A stretch of DNA of 45,782 bases from IMG/VR virus record IMGVR_UViG_3300037245_000796, positions 1-45,782 of that record; one strand, given 5' to 3'. Shown here in pieces: positions 8,238-16,075 of the stretch (within the stretch, counting starts at the first letter, position 1; each line of letters starts with the position of its first letter). The notes beneath the pieces were generated by a model that worked only from the letters and a program-made list of their open reading frames with translations, had not been told where the DNA came from and did no database searches. Source of the stretch: a virus. The translations under genes were made by a program, and so were the position numbers.

Positions 8238-8446
8238 TATACTTTCCTTATTGCCGGGTCACTCATCGCCATAGCTATAGCTTCTTTGCCACTAACTTTT
8301 GTCTCACCGGATTCCAATTCGCATATATTCCCTATCTCTTCCAACCAACCAAAGAACTGCTCGAACGTCATCGCGCGAATGTCTGTCTTTGATAACCCGC
8401 CCTTAAAAAACCGGATAAGCAGAGCCACTCCCGTGCTAAGACTCAT
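8237..8446 (-). CDS. tail assembly chaperone, downstream (T-like) part
   Basis: A 69-aa ORF between the tail tube genes and the tape measure. It overlaps the 143-aa ORF before it and lies in its -1 frame. Read by frameshifting at the A9 run, the frame enters this ORF through NTQASGKE and then MSLSTGV, giving a 212-aa fusion like lambda gpGT. The T-like part normally recruits the tube protein to the tape measure. The ATG at 8446 could also be used for separate translation. Confidence 0.75.
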   Translation of the reverse strand: MSLSTGVALLIRFFKGGLSKTDIRAMTFEQFFGWLEEIGNICELESGETKVSGKEAIAMAMSDPAIRKV

Positions 8447-8874
8447 TTCTTTGCCCGACGCTTGAGTGTTTTTTTTTCCTCTATCTGCGGGGTTATCGCT
8501 GCGGTGATTGCCACAACACTATCTACCGTAATCAATTCGCCGGTTCCTTCTAACGTAATACTGGTATCAAACCTTTTGAGAGCAAGCCACAGCAAATATG
8601 TCATCACAGTTACGTCATCCATGCTCTCTAAATCTTCTTCCGTGGGTGGCTTAATTACCTTGTCGAATACAGAATCAGGCACACCATCCGGGTATAATTC
8701 CTGTGCCGTTTCGATTACATTCTTTTTCCGTTCGGCGGCCTCCTTTAGATAATGCTCTTTCTTGTACGCCTGCAAGTCGGCCCAATTGCCAAGAGTCAGT
8801 TTGCCAAGCTTGCGTTTAACGCCACCTAATTCTATCTCGGTATAACCCTGAGATATAATCCCCAACTCGCCCAT
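8443..8874 (-). CDS. tail assembly chaperone, upstream (G-like) part
   Basis: A 143-aa acidic to neutral helical protein preceded by a good AAGGAG site. It lies between the tail tube and the tape measure and ends in a Lys/Arg tail just after the A9 slippery run. G-like chaperones coat the tape measure before the tube polymerises around it. Most ribosomes should make this short form and a minority the 212-aa fusion with the following ORF. Confidence 0.75.
   Translation of the reverse strand: MGELGIISQGYTEIELGGVKRKLGKLTLGNWADLQAYKKEHYLKEAAERKKNVIETAQELYPDGVPDSVFDKVIKPPTEEDLESMDDVTVMTYLLWLALKRFDTSITLEGTGELITVDSVVAITAAITPQIEEKKTLKRRAKK
8469..8477 (-). other. -1 programmed frameshift slippery site
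   Basis: The minus strand has nine consecutive A residues read GAA AAA AAA ACA in the zero frame. This contains the canonical A-AAA-AAA heptamer for tandem -1 slippage. The zero frame stops 8 codons after this run, whereas the -1 frame is open into the 69-aa downstream ORF. The position between tail tube and tape measure is where nearly all siphoviruses keep this frameshift. Confidence 0.8.
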
Positions 8875-8883
8875 TTCTTCTCC

Positions 8884-9708
8884 TTATGTAGTTGCGATTG
8901 TTATAGCACTATCATATAGCGCCGTGTATGTATGTTCTAAGACGCCATCCTTGTTCACACTTGCAGACTGGCCCGTTATGGTTGCGGGACCACTATAAGC
9001 TCCACCTAAGATTGCGCCAAGCCGCCATAGTTGCAATGTCGCCTTGTCACCTATCGCTATTGCAACCCCGGCGCTATTCGAGAACCCGGAATCGTCCGCA
9101 AGATTCGTCCATGTTGCCGATGCTTTCTTGAATCCCGATAACCGCGTTCTGCCCAGATTTACCCCGGACATCGCCGTCGAATCAGCGGTAGTGACAGTCA
9201 TACTACAACTCCATTCTTTAGGCTTGAACATTGCCGAAGTTGTAGTATCTATCCCCCATAGTACGCGGGCACTTTTCCCGTGAAAACCGGCGGTGGTTAA
9301 AGGCGTTGAGCCAGTCCCGCCCGCAGTGAGTCTCAACCCCTCTGCGTCGTTACCCTCAAAGGCGTAGGACAATTTACCAACATCGTCAACACTAACAGTC
9401 TCGGTGAGGCCCGTCATAATAGCGTTACCCTCAAGCTGGACCTCATCAGCTCCCTCACTAATATTCAACTGCCAAGCCGCATCGATACCAATTAACGCCA
9501 CCGTATCCTGTGCGCTCGTCGCCAACCCTTCGGCAGTACCCGTAAAATCGGATAAGCCCGTTAGCTCGGTTGCCCACGAATTCGCTGCCGCCATTGTGGT
9601 TGTATCCGCAGTGTCAATAGAGGTTGTTACATCCCAACTTGTGAGCGAACTCAAGGCCGTACCGTCAACCTCAACCGCTCCCGATTTACCATGATATGGT
9701 CCAGCCAT
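8884..9708 (-). CDS. major tail tube protein with duplicated domain
   Basis: A 274-aa protein with a good Shine-Dalgarno (GGAG). It starts two similar modules with the same signature, YHGKSG at residues 5-10 and FHGKSA at 142-147. Each is followed by strands with T-S-W-D/S-C-S-M and a TADTT/TADST motif. This looks like a tandem duplication of the tube fold. The usual siphovirus tube protein has one such fold and forms hexameric rings; a doubled one could form trimeric rings with pseudo-sixfold symmetry. Position between tail terminator and chaperones supports the call. Confidence 0.75.
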   Translation of the reverse strand: MAGPYHGKSGAVEVDGTALSSLTSWDVTTSIDTADTTTMAAANSWATELTGLSDFTGTAEGLATSAQDTVALIGIDAAWQLNISEGADEVQLEGNAIMTGLTETVSVDDVGKLSYAFEGNDAEGLRLTAGGTGSTPLTTAGFHGKSARVLWGIDTTTSAMFKPKEWSCSMTVTTADSTAMSGVNLGRTRLSGFKKASATWTNLADDSGFSNSAGVAIAIGDKATLQLWRLGAILGGAYSGPATITGQSASVNKDGVLEHTYTALYDSAITIATT

Positions 9709-9709
9709 T

Positions 9710-10123
9710 TTAGCTCCAACTTATCCAAACTGTGTATAAAATAGTTGATTGCCATACTTTATCTACCACAATGATAGGGGCAATCCCATTTCTTTCATTT
9801 CTCAAATGCGAAAAGCCCGATACCGGCATTACGGCCTCATCGAACCAGTCTTCAATCTTTCTCACAATATCAGCCAACTCAACTCCACCATCCTCTGCCC
9901 TTGATATCGCCGCAAACTGTACGTCAAATTTCTCAATTCTTGCATCTGTGCCGCCCATCTGGTCATCGACCGACGATGCAACGATAGAATACACCGTATA
10001 AGGCTCCTGTGCGGCCTGTGGCGCCTGTTGCCAGAACATTCCGCCCGTATTAGCCGCCCGCAAGGTCGCCCCACCAGCGGCGTCGTAGAGCGTCTTAATG
10101 GCATCGGTTAATGCGGTTATCAC
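9710..10123 (-). CDS. tail terminator protein (DUF3168-like)
   Basis: A 137-aa protein starting MITALTDAIKTLYDAAGG and containing PYTVYSIVASS and FDVQFAAIS, the pattern of DUF3168/gpU-type tail completion proteins. These form a ring that stops tube polymerisation and docks the tail to the head. It overlaps the gp10-like gene by ATGA and directly precedes the tube gene, the standard order. Confidence 0.7.
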   Translation of the reverse strand: MITALTDAIKTLYDAAGGATLRAANTGGMFWQQAPQAAQEPYTVYSIVASSVDDQMGGTDARIEKFDVQFAAISRAEDGGVELADIVRKIEDWFDEAVMPVSGFSHLRNERNGIAPIIVVDKVWQSTILYTVWISWS

Positions 10124-10575
10124 CTGTTCGCCTCCTTGAAATTACGGAGGATACCGTTCTCGCTCTGCCTGAGAGCAGGCCTAAGCCATGGGCGGGCCTG
10201 CATCTTTACCGTCCCTACTTCAAGGTAGAAACCGTATTGAACATCTGTACCGGCCCCTGCTCTCTTTCTAATATGGTCAATATCAGACCCCACGAAGCCA
10301 TTAATACTTGTTTCCTTCTTTTCTATCTTATGTGCCACCGATGATTTTAGTATGCCAATATCAATTGCGGGCGGTTCCCCGGGCGCAGAGGGGCGGTGAA
10401 ATTTCCTGCTTTTACCCTTACCGCTTCTGCGTGACTTCTTTCCACTGGTCGCGCCTGTTCCCATAATCTTCTTCGCATTTTCCTCGACAAGAACCACCGA
10501 TTTTTCCATCGCTACAACATTCGCCTCTGTTGCCCGCGTGAATATCTCTCTGCCGAACCATGCAAGCTCGCTCAT
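10120..10575 (-). CDS. HK97 gp10-like head-tail connector protein
   Basis: A 151-aa protein whose C-terminal part contains YGFYLEVGTVKMQARPWLRPAL, the hallmark of the HK97 gp10 family (length is typical). Residues 40-65 form a basic Gly/Ser/Lys/Arg loop. The protein sits at the head-tail interface between closure and terminator proteins. The coupling with both neighbours is tight. Confidence 0.8.
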   Translation of the reverse strand: MSELAWFGREIFTRATEANVVAMEKSVVLVEENAKKIMGTGATSGKKSRRSGKGKSRKFHRPSAPGEPPAIDIGILKSSVAHKIEKKETSINGFVGSDIDHIRKRAGAGTDVQYGFYLEVGTVKMQARPWLRPALRQSENGILRNFKEANR

Positions 10576-10919
10576 ATCTCTATCTCCTCAAGTTCGATTT
10601 GCAAGTTGACAGAACGATTGCCCACATTGTATGGCTTGCTCGTTACTTCATAAGTATTGGAGTTTATAATAATCCTGTCCAATGGAATAATACTCAACGC
10701 CGAACCCTGCGCCTGCATGTACAAAATATTTTCATCCCGAAAAGTTACCTTCCCGAATTCTGTTTGTTCGGAACCAACCCGCCTTCGTCTCTGATTGAAC
10801 AGACACGGAGCGGAAGCTATTCTATCGGTGTAAGTATTTATAACACCCCCGGTAGCAGCCTGAGACGTACCGATCTTCTGCACTTGACAGGTTTGAGTTA
10901 GTAAGTTAGCAAGACTCAA
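10572..10919 (-). CDS. head-tail joining (head closure) protein
   Basis: About 115 aa with the layout of SPP1 gp16/HK97 head closure proteins: a small beta barrel with LTQTCQVQKIG near the start and IIINSNTYEVTSKPYNVG near the end. There is no ATG; a TTG at 10919 overlapping the adaptor stop and preceded by GGAGGA is my choice, and a TTG at 10937 is possible. The protein plugs the portal-adaptor channel after packaging. Confidence 0.65.
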   Translation of the reverse strand: MSLANLLTQTCQVQKIGTSQAATGGVINTYTDRIASAPCLFNQRRRRVGSEQTEFGKVTFRDENILYMQAQGSALSIIPLDRIIINSNTYEVTSKPYNVGNRSVNLQIELEEIEI

Positions 10920-12166
10920 AATGAACGCTTCCTCCAAACCTCTAATCTATTCTGAATCCCCGCAGGCATAGTAAGAGCGCCGCCACTTAACAATCTATAC
11001 GAATAATCGCCTATTTTTTCTTGTTCGACAGCGGCGCTTTGTTTTCTTGCGTCGTAATATGCTTTGGTGAGATCAATGCAAATCTGTTCAAGGTCACCGG
11101 GCGTAGTCGCATACCCGGCAGTGTATCTTATGATTACATTCTGAACTCCCCTATAGTGACCGTGATGATCCTCTGCGTAATAACCGTAGTCGTTGCCGTA
11201 GTAATCGTGGTCATATCCTGTGCGATGACCGGACACGAATCCGGCCCCATAGCCGGACCAGTTTGTTATAATTCCCGTTTCATTGTCAATCACATAACCT
11301 GACTGGGGCATGTCCGGGACATCCAGACTTACCACAGTATGCAATACGTTCAACCCCGACACAGGAAGCAACTCTATCGGGTCCCACAAATCAAGTGTAG
11401 ATGAAACAATAGTCGCAGACCATCCTGCGCCCAATGCGTCAATCGCCGCCCTTAATATGGTAATCGTTGCCGAATCGTCAAGCGTCAAAGAGTTAGTCCC
11501 TGCATTCGCCCCACCCTGCACAACAAGCGTCATCGTTGTATCGCTTATTTGGACATAAGCATTGTAGGCATCCGAAGATGTATTCTCCAGCCGCATCCCC
11601 TCCTGTCGTGAGGTTGAGAACAACTGCACACTGATAACGGGATATTCCTTTAACTGGATTTCATGGTGGCTGCCGTCCCTGATTTCCCGATAAGTAGTAG
11701 AAACAAAAGTCCTGTCGGCGAACTCCTGCATGGCACTTGTCGCCCTTGCTATCAGGGCAGTTATCAAGTCATCGTCTCCAGTCACTCCTGTGTATGCCTG
11801 AAAGTTCGCAACCGTCGTCAATGCCCCGGATGTAGCGGAAAACGTATCGGATGCCCCGAATACGATAAACGAGTCAGTGGTTTGTACCGCTACCGATGAT
11901 ATAGTAGCTTTCGACAAAACGTGATATGACTTGAACCGCTCGAACCCATTAGCTTCCGAACAAGTAATCTCAACCTGGTATAATCCGGTTGTACCAGCAT
12001 CGTCAAGCTTTGCGTAATTACCTGAGAGTATGGCCGTGTTGGTTCCATCTTCATACACCGCATAGGTAGGCAGAGCGTCGGCATCAACAGCCGTCCCGGC
12101 GGTGGCAGTGACATTTAACGAACCATTGAACTCCTCATTTAAAATCGCTATATCAGGCCATGCCAT
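10916..12166 (-). CDS. head-tail adaptor with extra N-terminal beta domain
   Basis: A 416-aa protein, about four times the usual gp6/gp15-type adaptor. Residues 1-105 are a beta domain (EEFNGSLNVTA...YAVYEDGTN...GLYQVEIT) similar in plan to the N-terminus of the next upstream protein. From about 115 the adaptor-like part starts (LTTVANFQAYTGV, DLITALIARATSAMQEFADR). Near residues 307-335 there is a Tyr/His/Asp/Gly-rich insertion (GHRTGYDHDYYGNDYGYY) which could bind metal. The C-terminal helices (DLEQICIDLTKAYYDARK) are typical of adaptors. The start overlaps the preceding stop as TAATG. Confidence 0.65.
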   Translation of the reverse strand: MAWPDIAILNEEFNGSLNVTATAGTAVDADALPTYAVYEDGTNTAILSGNYAKLDDAGTTGLYQVEITCSEANGFERFKSYHVLSKATISSVAVQTTDSFIVFGASDTFSATSGALTTVANFQAYTGVTGDDDLITALIARATSAMQEFADRTFVSTTYREIRDGSHHEIQLKEYPVISVQLFSTSRQEGMRLENTSSDAYNAYVQISDTTMTLVVQGGANAGTNSLTLDDSATITILRAAIDALGAGWSATIVSSTLDLWDPIELLPVSGLNVLHTVVSLDVPDMPQSGYVIDNETGIITNWSGYGAGFVSGHRTGYDHDYYGNDYGYYAEDHHGHYRGVQNVIIRYTAGYATTPGDLEQICIDLTKAYYDARKQSAAVEQEKIGDYSYRLLSGGALTMPAGIQNRLEVWRKRSF

Positions 12167-13032
12167 TATTCAATCCTCGGAGCACCTGCCCCACCAATAT
12201 CGTCTGCGGTTTTCGTTGTGTCTGCGTCCGCATTATCCAAAATCGTACTGAGGTTCTTTGCAAGCCTGCCACTGCTTGTCTCTGTGACACCGCTGCGGCT
12301 GATTTCCTCAAGGTTGATTGAGCGATCCGAAAGTGCAACCGTTCCATCCCAGACTCTTTGTGCGATAGGTGTTGCCGAAGAACTTACGCCAGCAATCTCA
12401 TCGCTTAAATCTTCAAGCGTATCACCGTCGGCCCCGGTTCGAGCTACCAGGCTTGAGCCACTATCAGCCCTGCCTATCGGGAAGGCCGTTGACTCGTCAT
12501 ACTTCGCAGAGGTAATCCCATCATCAACAATCGATACCCCGTTCGTCACATCCGTCACAACTGCAACAGTTGTACCTGTCAGTCCTACCGTGGCGTCGGC
12601 ACTTCCTATTTGTGCCCAGCTCATACCTGCATATCCACCGGCATTTATTATCAGGCTTGGGAAATTATTCGGTGCGGATACGGCAAGTAAAGCGCTATCC
12701 GTCCCTCTCTTAAATCTATTCTCAATCGAAAAACCCGCGAGGAAGGCAGTCACGGTGTTGCTATCAACCGCACCCTCATCAACGTGCAGGAAATAATCCG
12801 CGCCAGTAGCGTAAAACACATCTGTGGCAATAACGGTAGCAAGGTGAGAACCCACCTTGCCGTCATGGTCAATACTCATGGTCAAGCCAGTAGCGGTCTC
12901 GGTCCCGGTTGCATCGTCTTTATAAATGCGATACGTCCCGCCAACAATAGTAATAGCAGCACCGTCGGCATCATTCGTATTGAACGCCAGATGAATCGTA
13001 CCATCTTCCGCTATGTCACCAAAATATTTCAT
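12166..13032 (-). CDS. putative head fibre or decoration protein
   Basis: A 288-aa protein. The N-terminal ~105 residues form a beta domain (LAFNTNDADGAAI, GTYRIYKDDATGTET) related in plan to the adaptor's extra domain. The rest is Gly/Ala/Ser/Thr-rich with fibre-like segments and a RVWDGTVAL motif. It is coupled by TAATG to the adaptor. It is probably a virion surface component, exact place unknown. Confidence 0.5.
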   Translation of the reverse strand: MKYFGDIAEDGTIHLAFNTNDADGAAITIVGGTYRIYKDDATGTETATGLTMSIDHDGKVGSHLATVIATDVFYATGADYFLHVDEGAVDSNTVTAFLAGFSIENRFKRGTDSALLAVSAPNNFPSLIINAGGYAGMSWAQIGSADATVGLTGTTVAVVTDVTNGVSIVDDGITSAKYDESTAFPIGRADSGSSLVARTGADGDTLEDLSDEIAGVSSSATPIAQRVWDGTVALSDRSINLEEISRSGVTETSSGRLAKNLSTILDNADADTTKTADDIGGAGAPRIE

Positions 13033-13035
13033 TCT

Positions 13036-13251
13036 TCACTCTTTTGCAATATCGGTAATCAAAGTTTTCATAACAACGCTGCGTGTTTCTTTAACCTCAG
13101 TCTCCACCCTATCCAATTGCTTTGTCATAAGTTGTTGCGTTACCTCGATAGTCGTAAGCCGCCCTTGTAACTTATACGGGATCATCACTAAGGCAATAAC
13201 AATGATAAGCCATTGCCCTGCTACGTTTAGTATAGCTAAGGTTTTTTTCAT
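13036..13251 (-). CDS. small membrane protein with coiled coil
   Basis: A 71-aa protein with one transmembrane helix (about residues 8-28, starting after MKKT) followed by a heptad-rich coil (LTTIEVTQQLMTKQLDRVETEV). This plan (N-terminal anchor then periplasmic coil) fits an inner-membrane spanin or a small membrane scaffold. It overlaps the upstream ORF by 4 nt and is 3 nt from the next one. It lies inside the structural operon rather than a lysis cassette, so the role is open. Confidence 0.55.
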   Translation of the reverse strand: MKKTLAILNVAGQWLIIVIALVMIPYKLQGRLTTIEVTQQLMTKQLDRVETEVKETRSVVMKTLITDIAKE

Positions 13252-13607
13252 GTCTTAATCACTCCGCTTGCGTAGACGTTGATGTACGAACTTCCCGAAG
13301 AGGTAATGAAGATAGCTTCATTGACGAGTGCTTTAACGCCACGGATATACTGGCGGCCCACGTTCCCGTGCCGTAACTGCAACAGGATCGGCCCCGCCAT
13401 CCTCGTGATCGTAGCCGTAGCCGAGGCGCGTGAATCTATGATCGCCGCCGCCGATTGATTTGCAGACAGGTATAACTCTTGCAAGATGAGTCTTTTGCCC
13501 GTTCCAGGTGCGGCCTCAAGCTCTTCACCGCCGCTGGCATCCGAACTGGTAGCATTTACCGCCCAGCCGTCCGGGTCCACTGCTAAACTTTGTGTTGAAA
13601 TAGCCAT
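13248..13607 (-). CDS. putative decoration or structural protein
   Basis: A 119-aa beta-rich, Ala/Ser-rich protein without membrane segments (RLILQELYLSANQSAAAII, FITSSGSSYINVYASG). It is coupled by 1- to 4-nt overlaps to both neighbours in the head operon. It is likely to be a virion surface protein, with no recognised family. Confidence 0.45.
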   Translation of the reverse strand: MAISTQSLAVDPDGWAVNATSSDASGGEELEAAPGTGKRLILQELYLSANQSAAAIIDSRASATATITRMAGPILLQLRHGNVGRQYIRGVKALVNEAIFITSSGSSYINVYASGVIKT

Positions 13608-13861
13608 TATGTTTTCCTTTGCTCGCCAAGAACTTCTTCAATTTCTTCAATAATCATCGTATCATTCATATCCATCGGCTGCCATTCACCGCACGCGGGT
13701 TTGCCGGGGCACGGTGCATAACTAACCTTATTCGTCTTCGTCACGTCCGTTACAGGATCATGCAATACCGGCGATGGCGGCAATCTCGTACACCGGGATA
13801 AACCTTCTTCTTCCCATTGCCAAAAACAATTAAAACAATTTCTATCTGCGTCCTGTGTCAT
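13607..13861 (-). CDS. cysteine-rich small protein
   Basis: An 84-aa protein with CFNC at 9-12, Cys24, Cys51 and Cys57, a plausible single zinc site, then an acidic helical tail (IIEEIEEVLGE). It lies between two virion-type genes with overlapping ends. The pattern C-x2-C...C...C...W resembles the repeated modules of the 240-aa protein at 23173-23895. The function is unknown. Confidence 0.5.
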   Translation of the reverse strand: MTQDADRNCFNCFWQWEEEGLSRCTRLPPSPVLHDPVTDVTKTNKVSYAPCPGKPACGEWQPMDMNDTMIIEEIEEVLGEQRKT

Positions 13862-14427
13862 AAGTCTGTATGCTCATACCAATCGAACAAAACATTCGCT
13901 AAATTCGACGCACTAACTACTACATTATTAATGCGAAAATGGTATTTTGTGTTTTGTTTCAACATTATTTCATTTGTATCTCTCACCTCTCCGCCAAAGT
14001 TCCTGCCTGAGCCTAATCGCGCCGTGGCTATTACGGTTCCCCCCGTTACGCCCACAGGCGTATGCGTCACAACTACAGTTGCGCTATCGGTTGCATTCCT
14101 GTTCCTGTTCCTTGGCGTAATTGGGGTTCCGTCACTTCCGGTCGATACGCCTTCGGTGAGAATATATTCTGTTTCCAATTCGTTCAGCACAGAAATGACG
14201 GTGTGTGCCCATCGCACCGTATTCGGCGTGGCTATAATATATTGTCTTGCGCTGGAACTGGGAATGTCCATATGCTCCCGGACGAAATAATGATCCCCGC
14301 AATGGATTTCATGGTGGGCATAGTCTATCGTCAGCAGTGCTCTCGTTGTGCCGTCGGACGGTATCTCATTCTTTCCGTCGTACAACTGTACGTGCAACAC
14401 CTCAATACCATTCTCGGCTGTTTTCAC
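13858..14427 (-). CDS. conserved phage structural protein
   Basis: A 189-aa beta protein containing DYAHHEIHCGDHYFV and IIATPNTVRWAHTVISV, a combination I have seen in structural proteins of many uncultured phages, commonly beside decoration-like genes. Later it has a basic Asn/Arg stretch (PRNRNRNA) and ends as a beta sandwich. It is probably a capsid decoration or head fibre component. It overlaps both neighbours by 4 nt. Confidence 0.5.
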   Translation of the reverse strand: MKTAENGIEVLHVQLYDGKNEIPSDGTTRALLTIDYAHHEIHCGDHYFVREHMDIPSSSARQYIIATPNTVRWAHTVISVLNELETEYILTEGVSTGSDGTPITPRNRNRNATDSATVVVTHTPVGVTGGTVIATARLGSGRNFGGEVRDTNEIMLKQNTKYHFRINNVVVSASNLANVLFDWYEHTDL

Positions 14428-14744
14428 GTAACGTATCTCACTTCCACGCCATAAGTAATAGTCCCGGTATTCGCCCAGATAATATCAATCGCATCGCCCG
14501 CCTTGAACCTTATCTCTTCTGTACCGATAGCTCTCAAGTCCTGTACTCCATTCATGTCGTGTCTGTACAACAGATTGTCATAGCTGGGGCCATTAACTGA
14601 ATCTAACCTCATTGTAAAATCTTCGACCGTTGCCGAAGCCGAATTCAATGTTAATCTCATCTCGTCGAAATGCGCAGGGCAATCGAACGCCACCGTATGG
14701 CGCGCCGATGTAACCCCTGCGAATTTCGCCGAGTTCAAACCCAT
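14424..14744 (-). CDS. small structural protein
   Basis: I start it at the ATG at 14744, which overlaps the preceding stop as TAATG and gives 106 aa. An ATG 24 nt upstream lacks a Shine-Dalgarno. The product is beta-rich (VEDFTMRLDSVNGPSYDNLLY, EEIRFKAGDAIDIIW, YGVEVRYVT). It resembles small virion surface domains. No family is recognised. Confidence 0.45.
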   Translation of the reverse strand: MGLNSAKFAGVTSARHTVAFDCPAHFDEMRLTLNSASATVEDFTMRLDSVNGPSYDNLLYRHDMNGVQDLRAIGTEEIRFKAGDAIDIIWANTGTITYGVEVRYVT

Positions 14745-15526
14745 TACCTGCGCCCGAGTTGAACACATTTAACATAGTCAACATGAAGTACCGGAACGCC
14801 TGTCCCGCCGCTTTGACATACCAGGGATGGTTTCAATTCCATCACCGACACATTAGCATTGACACCGCCGGCGGCCTGTTTCACGTCATTGATGTACTGA
14901 TTAACCACCATCGTGCTTGACGTTGCGTTCTCTACCTTGAAGCCTAACCTGATAGCCGTACCGACTACCAGCGTCGAAGCTGCTTCTGTATTACCCGTCC
15001 CGGCGTTTTCCGTTGTGAACAAAAGCACTCCATCGTCAGTTACCGATTGCCAGCCAATATGATCGGTAGAGGTATTAGCCGAACCACTCAGGATACTCGT
15101 ATCGTTATTGGAGAGCCCAACGAACACTTCTGCGACCAGCGTAACAAGCAACCTGATCCGTGCCTCGAACCATATCGGCTTGTCCACCGCAGGGAAGAAT
15201 ATTTCATGGTTCTTCTGCACCTGCATCCCCCGCGCGGCAGTTTCGGCAGAGATCAAATTGAGCCATCCGCCCGCACTATCCGGGATAGTCACAGAGCCGG
15301 ATGTTGCAGCATTCCCTGTCCAGCCGGTCATCGTAGTGCTTGTTGGTGTTGCTGTTCTCCAGTTGGTGAAGTCTTCATAGAAGATATACCCCAAACTGGG
15401 ATCGGCCCTGATAGCCTCAAGCGGGCAATCCGCCCACAACCCTACCGCGAAAGCTGGGTTAAGTCCCTCTTGATACGGGTTCTGAATATTCTTAACGTAT
15501 TTTCGTCTTGTCATTCCTGCTGCCAT
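14744..15526 (-). CDS. concanavalin/LamG-like structural protein
   Basis: A 260-aa protein with strands like YIFYEDFTNW, GGWLNLISAE, PIWFEARIRLL and VFVGLSNNDTSIL. This plan is typical of concanavalin A-like jelly rolls used in phage decoration proteins. It has its own strong Shine-Dalgarno set in a small hairpin. It may bind glycans on the capsid surface, which is inferred from the fold type only. Confidence 0.5.
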   Translation of the reverse strand: MAAGMTRRKYVKNIQNPYQEGLNPAFAVGLWADCPLEAIRADPSLGYIFYEDFTNWRTATPTSTTMTGWTGNAATSGSVTIPDSAGGWLNLISAETAARGMQVQKNHEIFFPAVDKPIWFEARIRLLVTLVAEVFVGLSNNDTSILSGSANTSTDHIGWQSVTDDGVLLFTTENAGTGNTEAASTLVVGTAIRLGFKVENATSSTMVVNQYINDVKQAAGGVNANVSVMELKPSLVCQSGGTGVPVLHVDYVKCVQLGRR

Positions 15527-15530
15527 TTTG

Positions 15531-15545
15531 TACTCCTTTCGAGTA
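15531..15545 (-). promoter_or_regulatory. Shine-Dalgarno hairpin, copy 1
   Basis: On the minus strand TACTC-GAAAG-GAGTA can fold into a 5-bp hairpin that holds part of the AAAGGAG ribosome site, followed by CAAA and the ATG at 15526. The same box precedes two neighbouring genes (16041-16055 and 16557-16571). It may tune translation of these virion genes. Confidence 0.5.
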
Positions 15546-15565
15546 GCCTGTTTTCAGGGAAAATG

Positions 15566-16036
15566 TTATTCTATAGTTGTTCTCAAATCGTCGCCGCCCC
15601 ACTTTGCCCCGGTTAAGAGAATACCGCAACTGGATATAACCGGGTGATTAACGGATTCGGTAGCCAATAGCCGGACATATTTATCAGTTCCCGACAATTC
15701 GGAATCATCGACTTCAATCAGATACATATTTGAACCACCGACTGTAGTTGTGAATCCTGAGCTTGTCGCGTTCGTTGTATCGCCTTCGGTATCGTAGGTA
15801 GTCATTTGTTTGTACCGGAACGCGATTGCGGTTTTGGTATCGGGTGTCACGTTGTCACAACTCTGGACTGTAATCACCGCCGCCCCGGATGCGCCTACGC
15901 CTTCATGCAGGAGAAAATTGGCGTGTTTGTAATCTGCAAGACTCACAACATCAGTCGCCAGAGATGTAGCCCATGCGTCAGCTATCGGATCCCAACCACT
16001 TGTAAATTTACAGTTCTGTAAAAGCCTGTCACTCAT
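15566..16036 (-). CDS. small virion protein, paralogue 3 of 3
   Basis: A 156-aa protein homologous along its length to the next two genes. Shared landmarks are RLLQN at the start, DYKHxxFxLxxGVG, TVxSCDN, AFRYK, EGDTT, VDDSELSGTDKYVRL and a DLRTT end. They look like capsid decoration proteins, placed just downstream of the capsid gene. There is a hairpin Shine-Dalgarno before the ATG. This copy is the most diverged at its C-terminus (NHPVISSCGILLTG). Confidence 0.6.
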   Translation of the reverse strand: MSDRLLQNCKFTSGWDPIADAWATSLATDVVSLADYKHANFLLHEGVGASGAAVITVQSCDNVTPDTKTAIAFRYKQMTTYDTEGDTTNATSSGFTTTVGGSNMYLIEVDDSELSGTDKYVRLLATESVNHPVISSCGILLTGAKWGGDDLRTTIE

Positions 16037-16040
16037 TTTG

Positions 16041-16055
16041 TACTCCCTTCGAGTA
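16041..16055 (-). promoter_or_regulatory. Shine-Dalgarno hairpin, copy 2
   Basis: The same box as at 15531, with loop GAAGG instead of GAAAG, so the 5-bp stem is kept while the loop differs. It lies 4 nt before the ATG at 16036. Confidence 0.5.
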
Positions 16056-16075
16056 GTCTCATTTGAGAGAAAATG

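Noticed and set aside
12218-12796. Plus-strand ORF of 192 aa opposite structural genes
   Set aside because: It is antisense to the 288-aa virion-type gene, which has coupling and homologous domains. No ribosome site supports the plus-strand reading.
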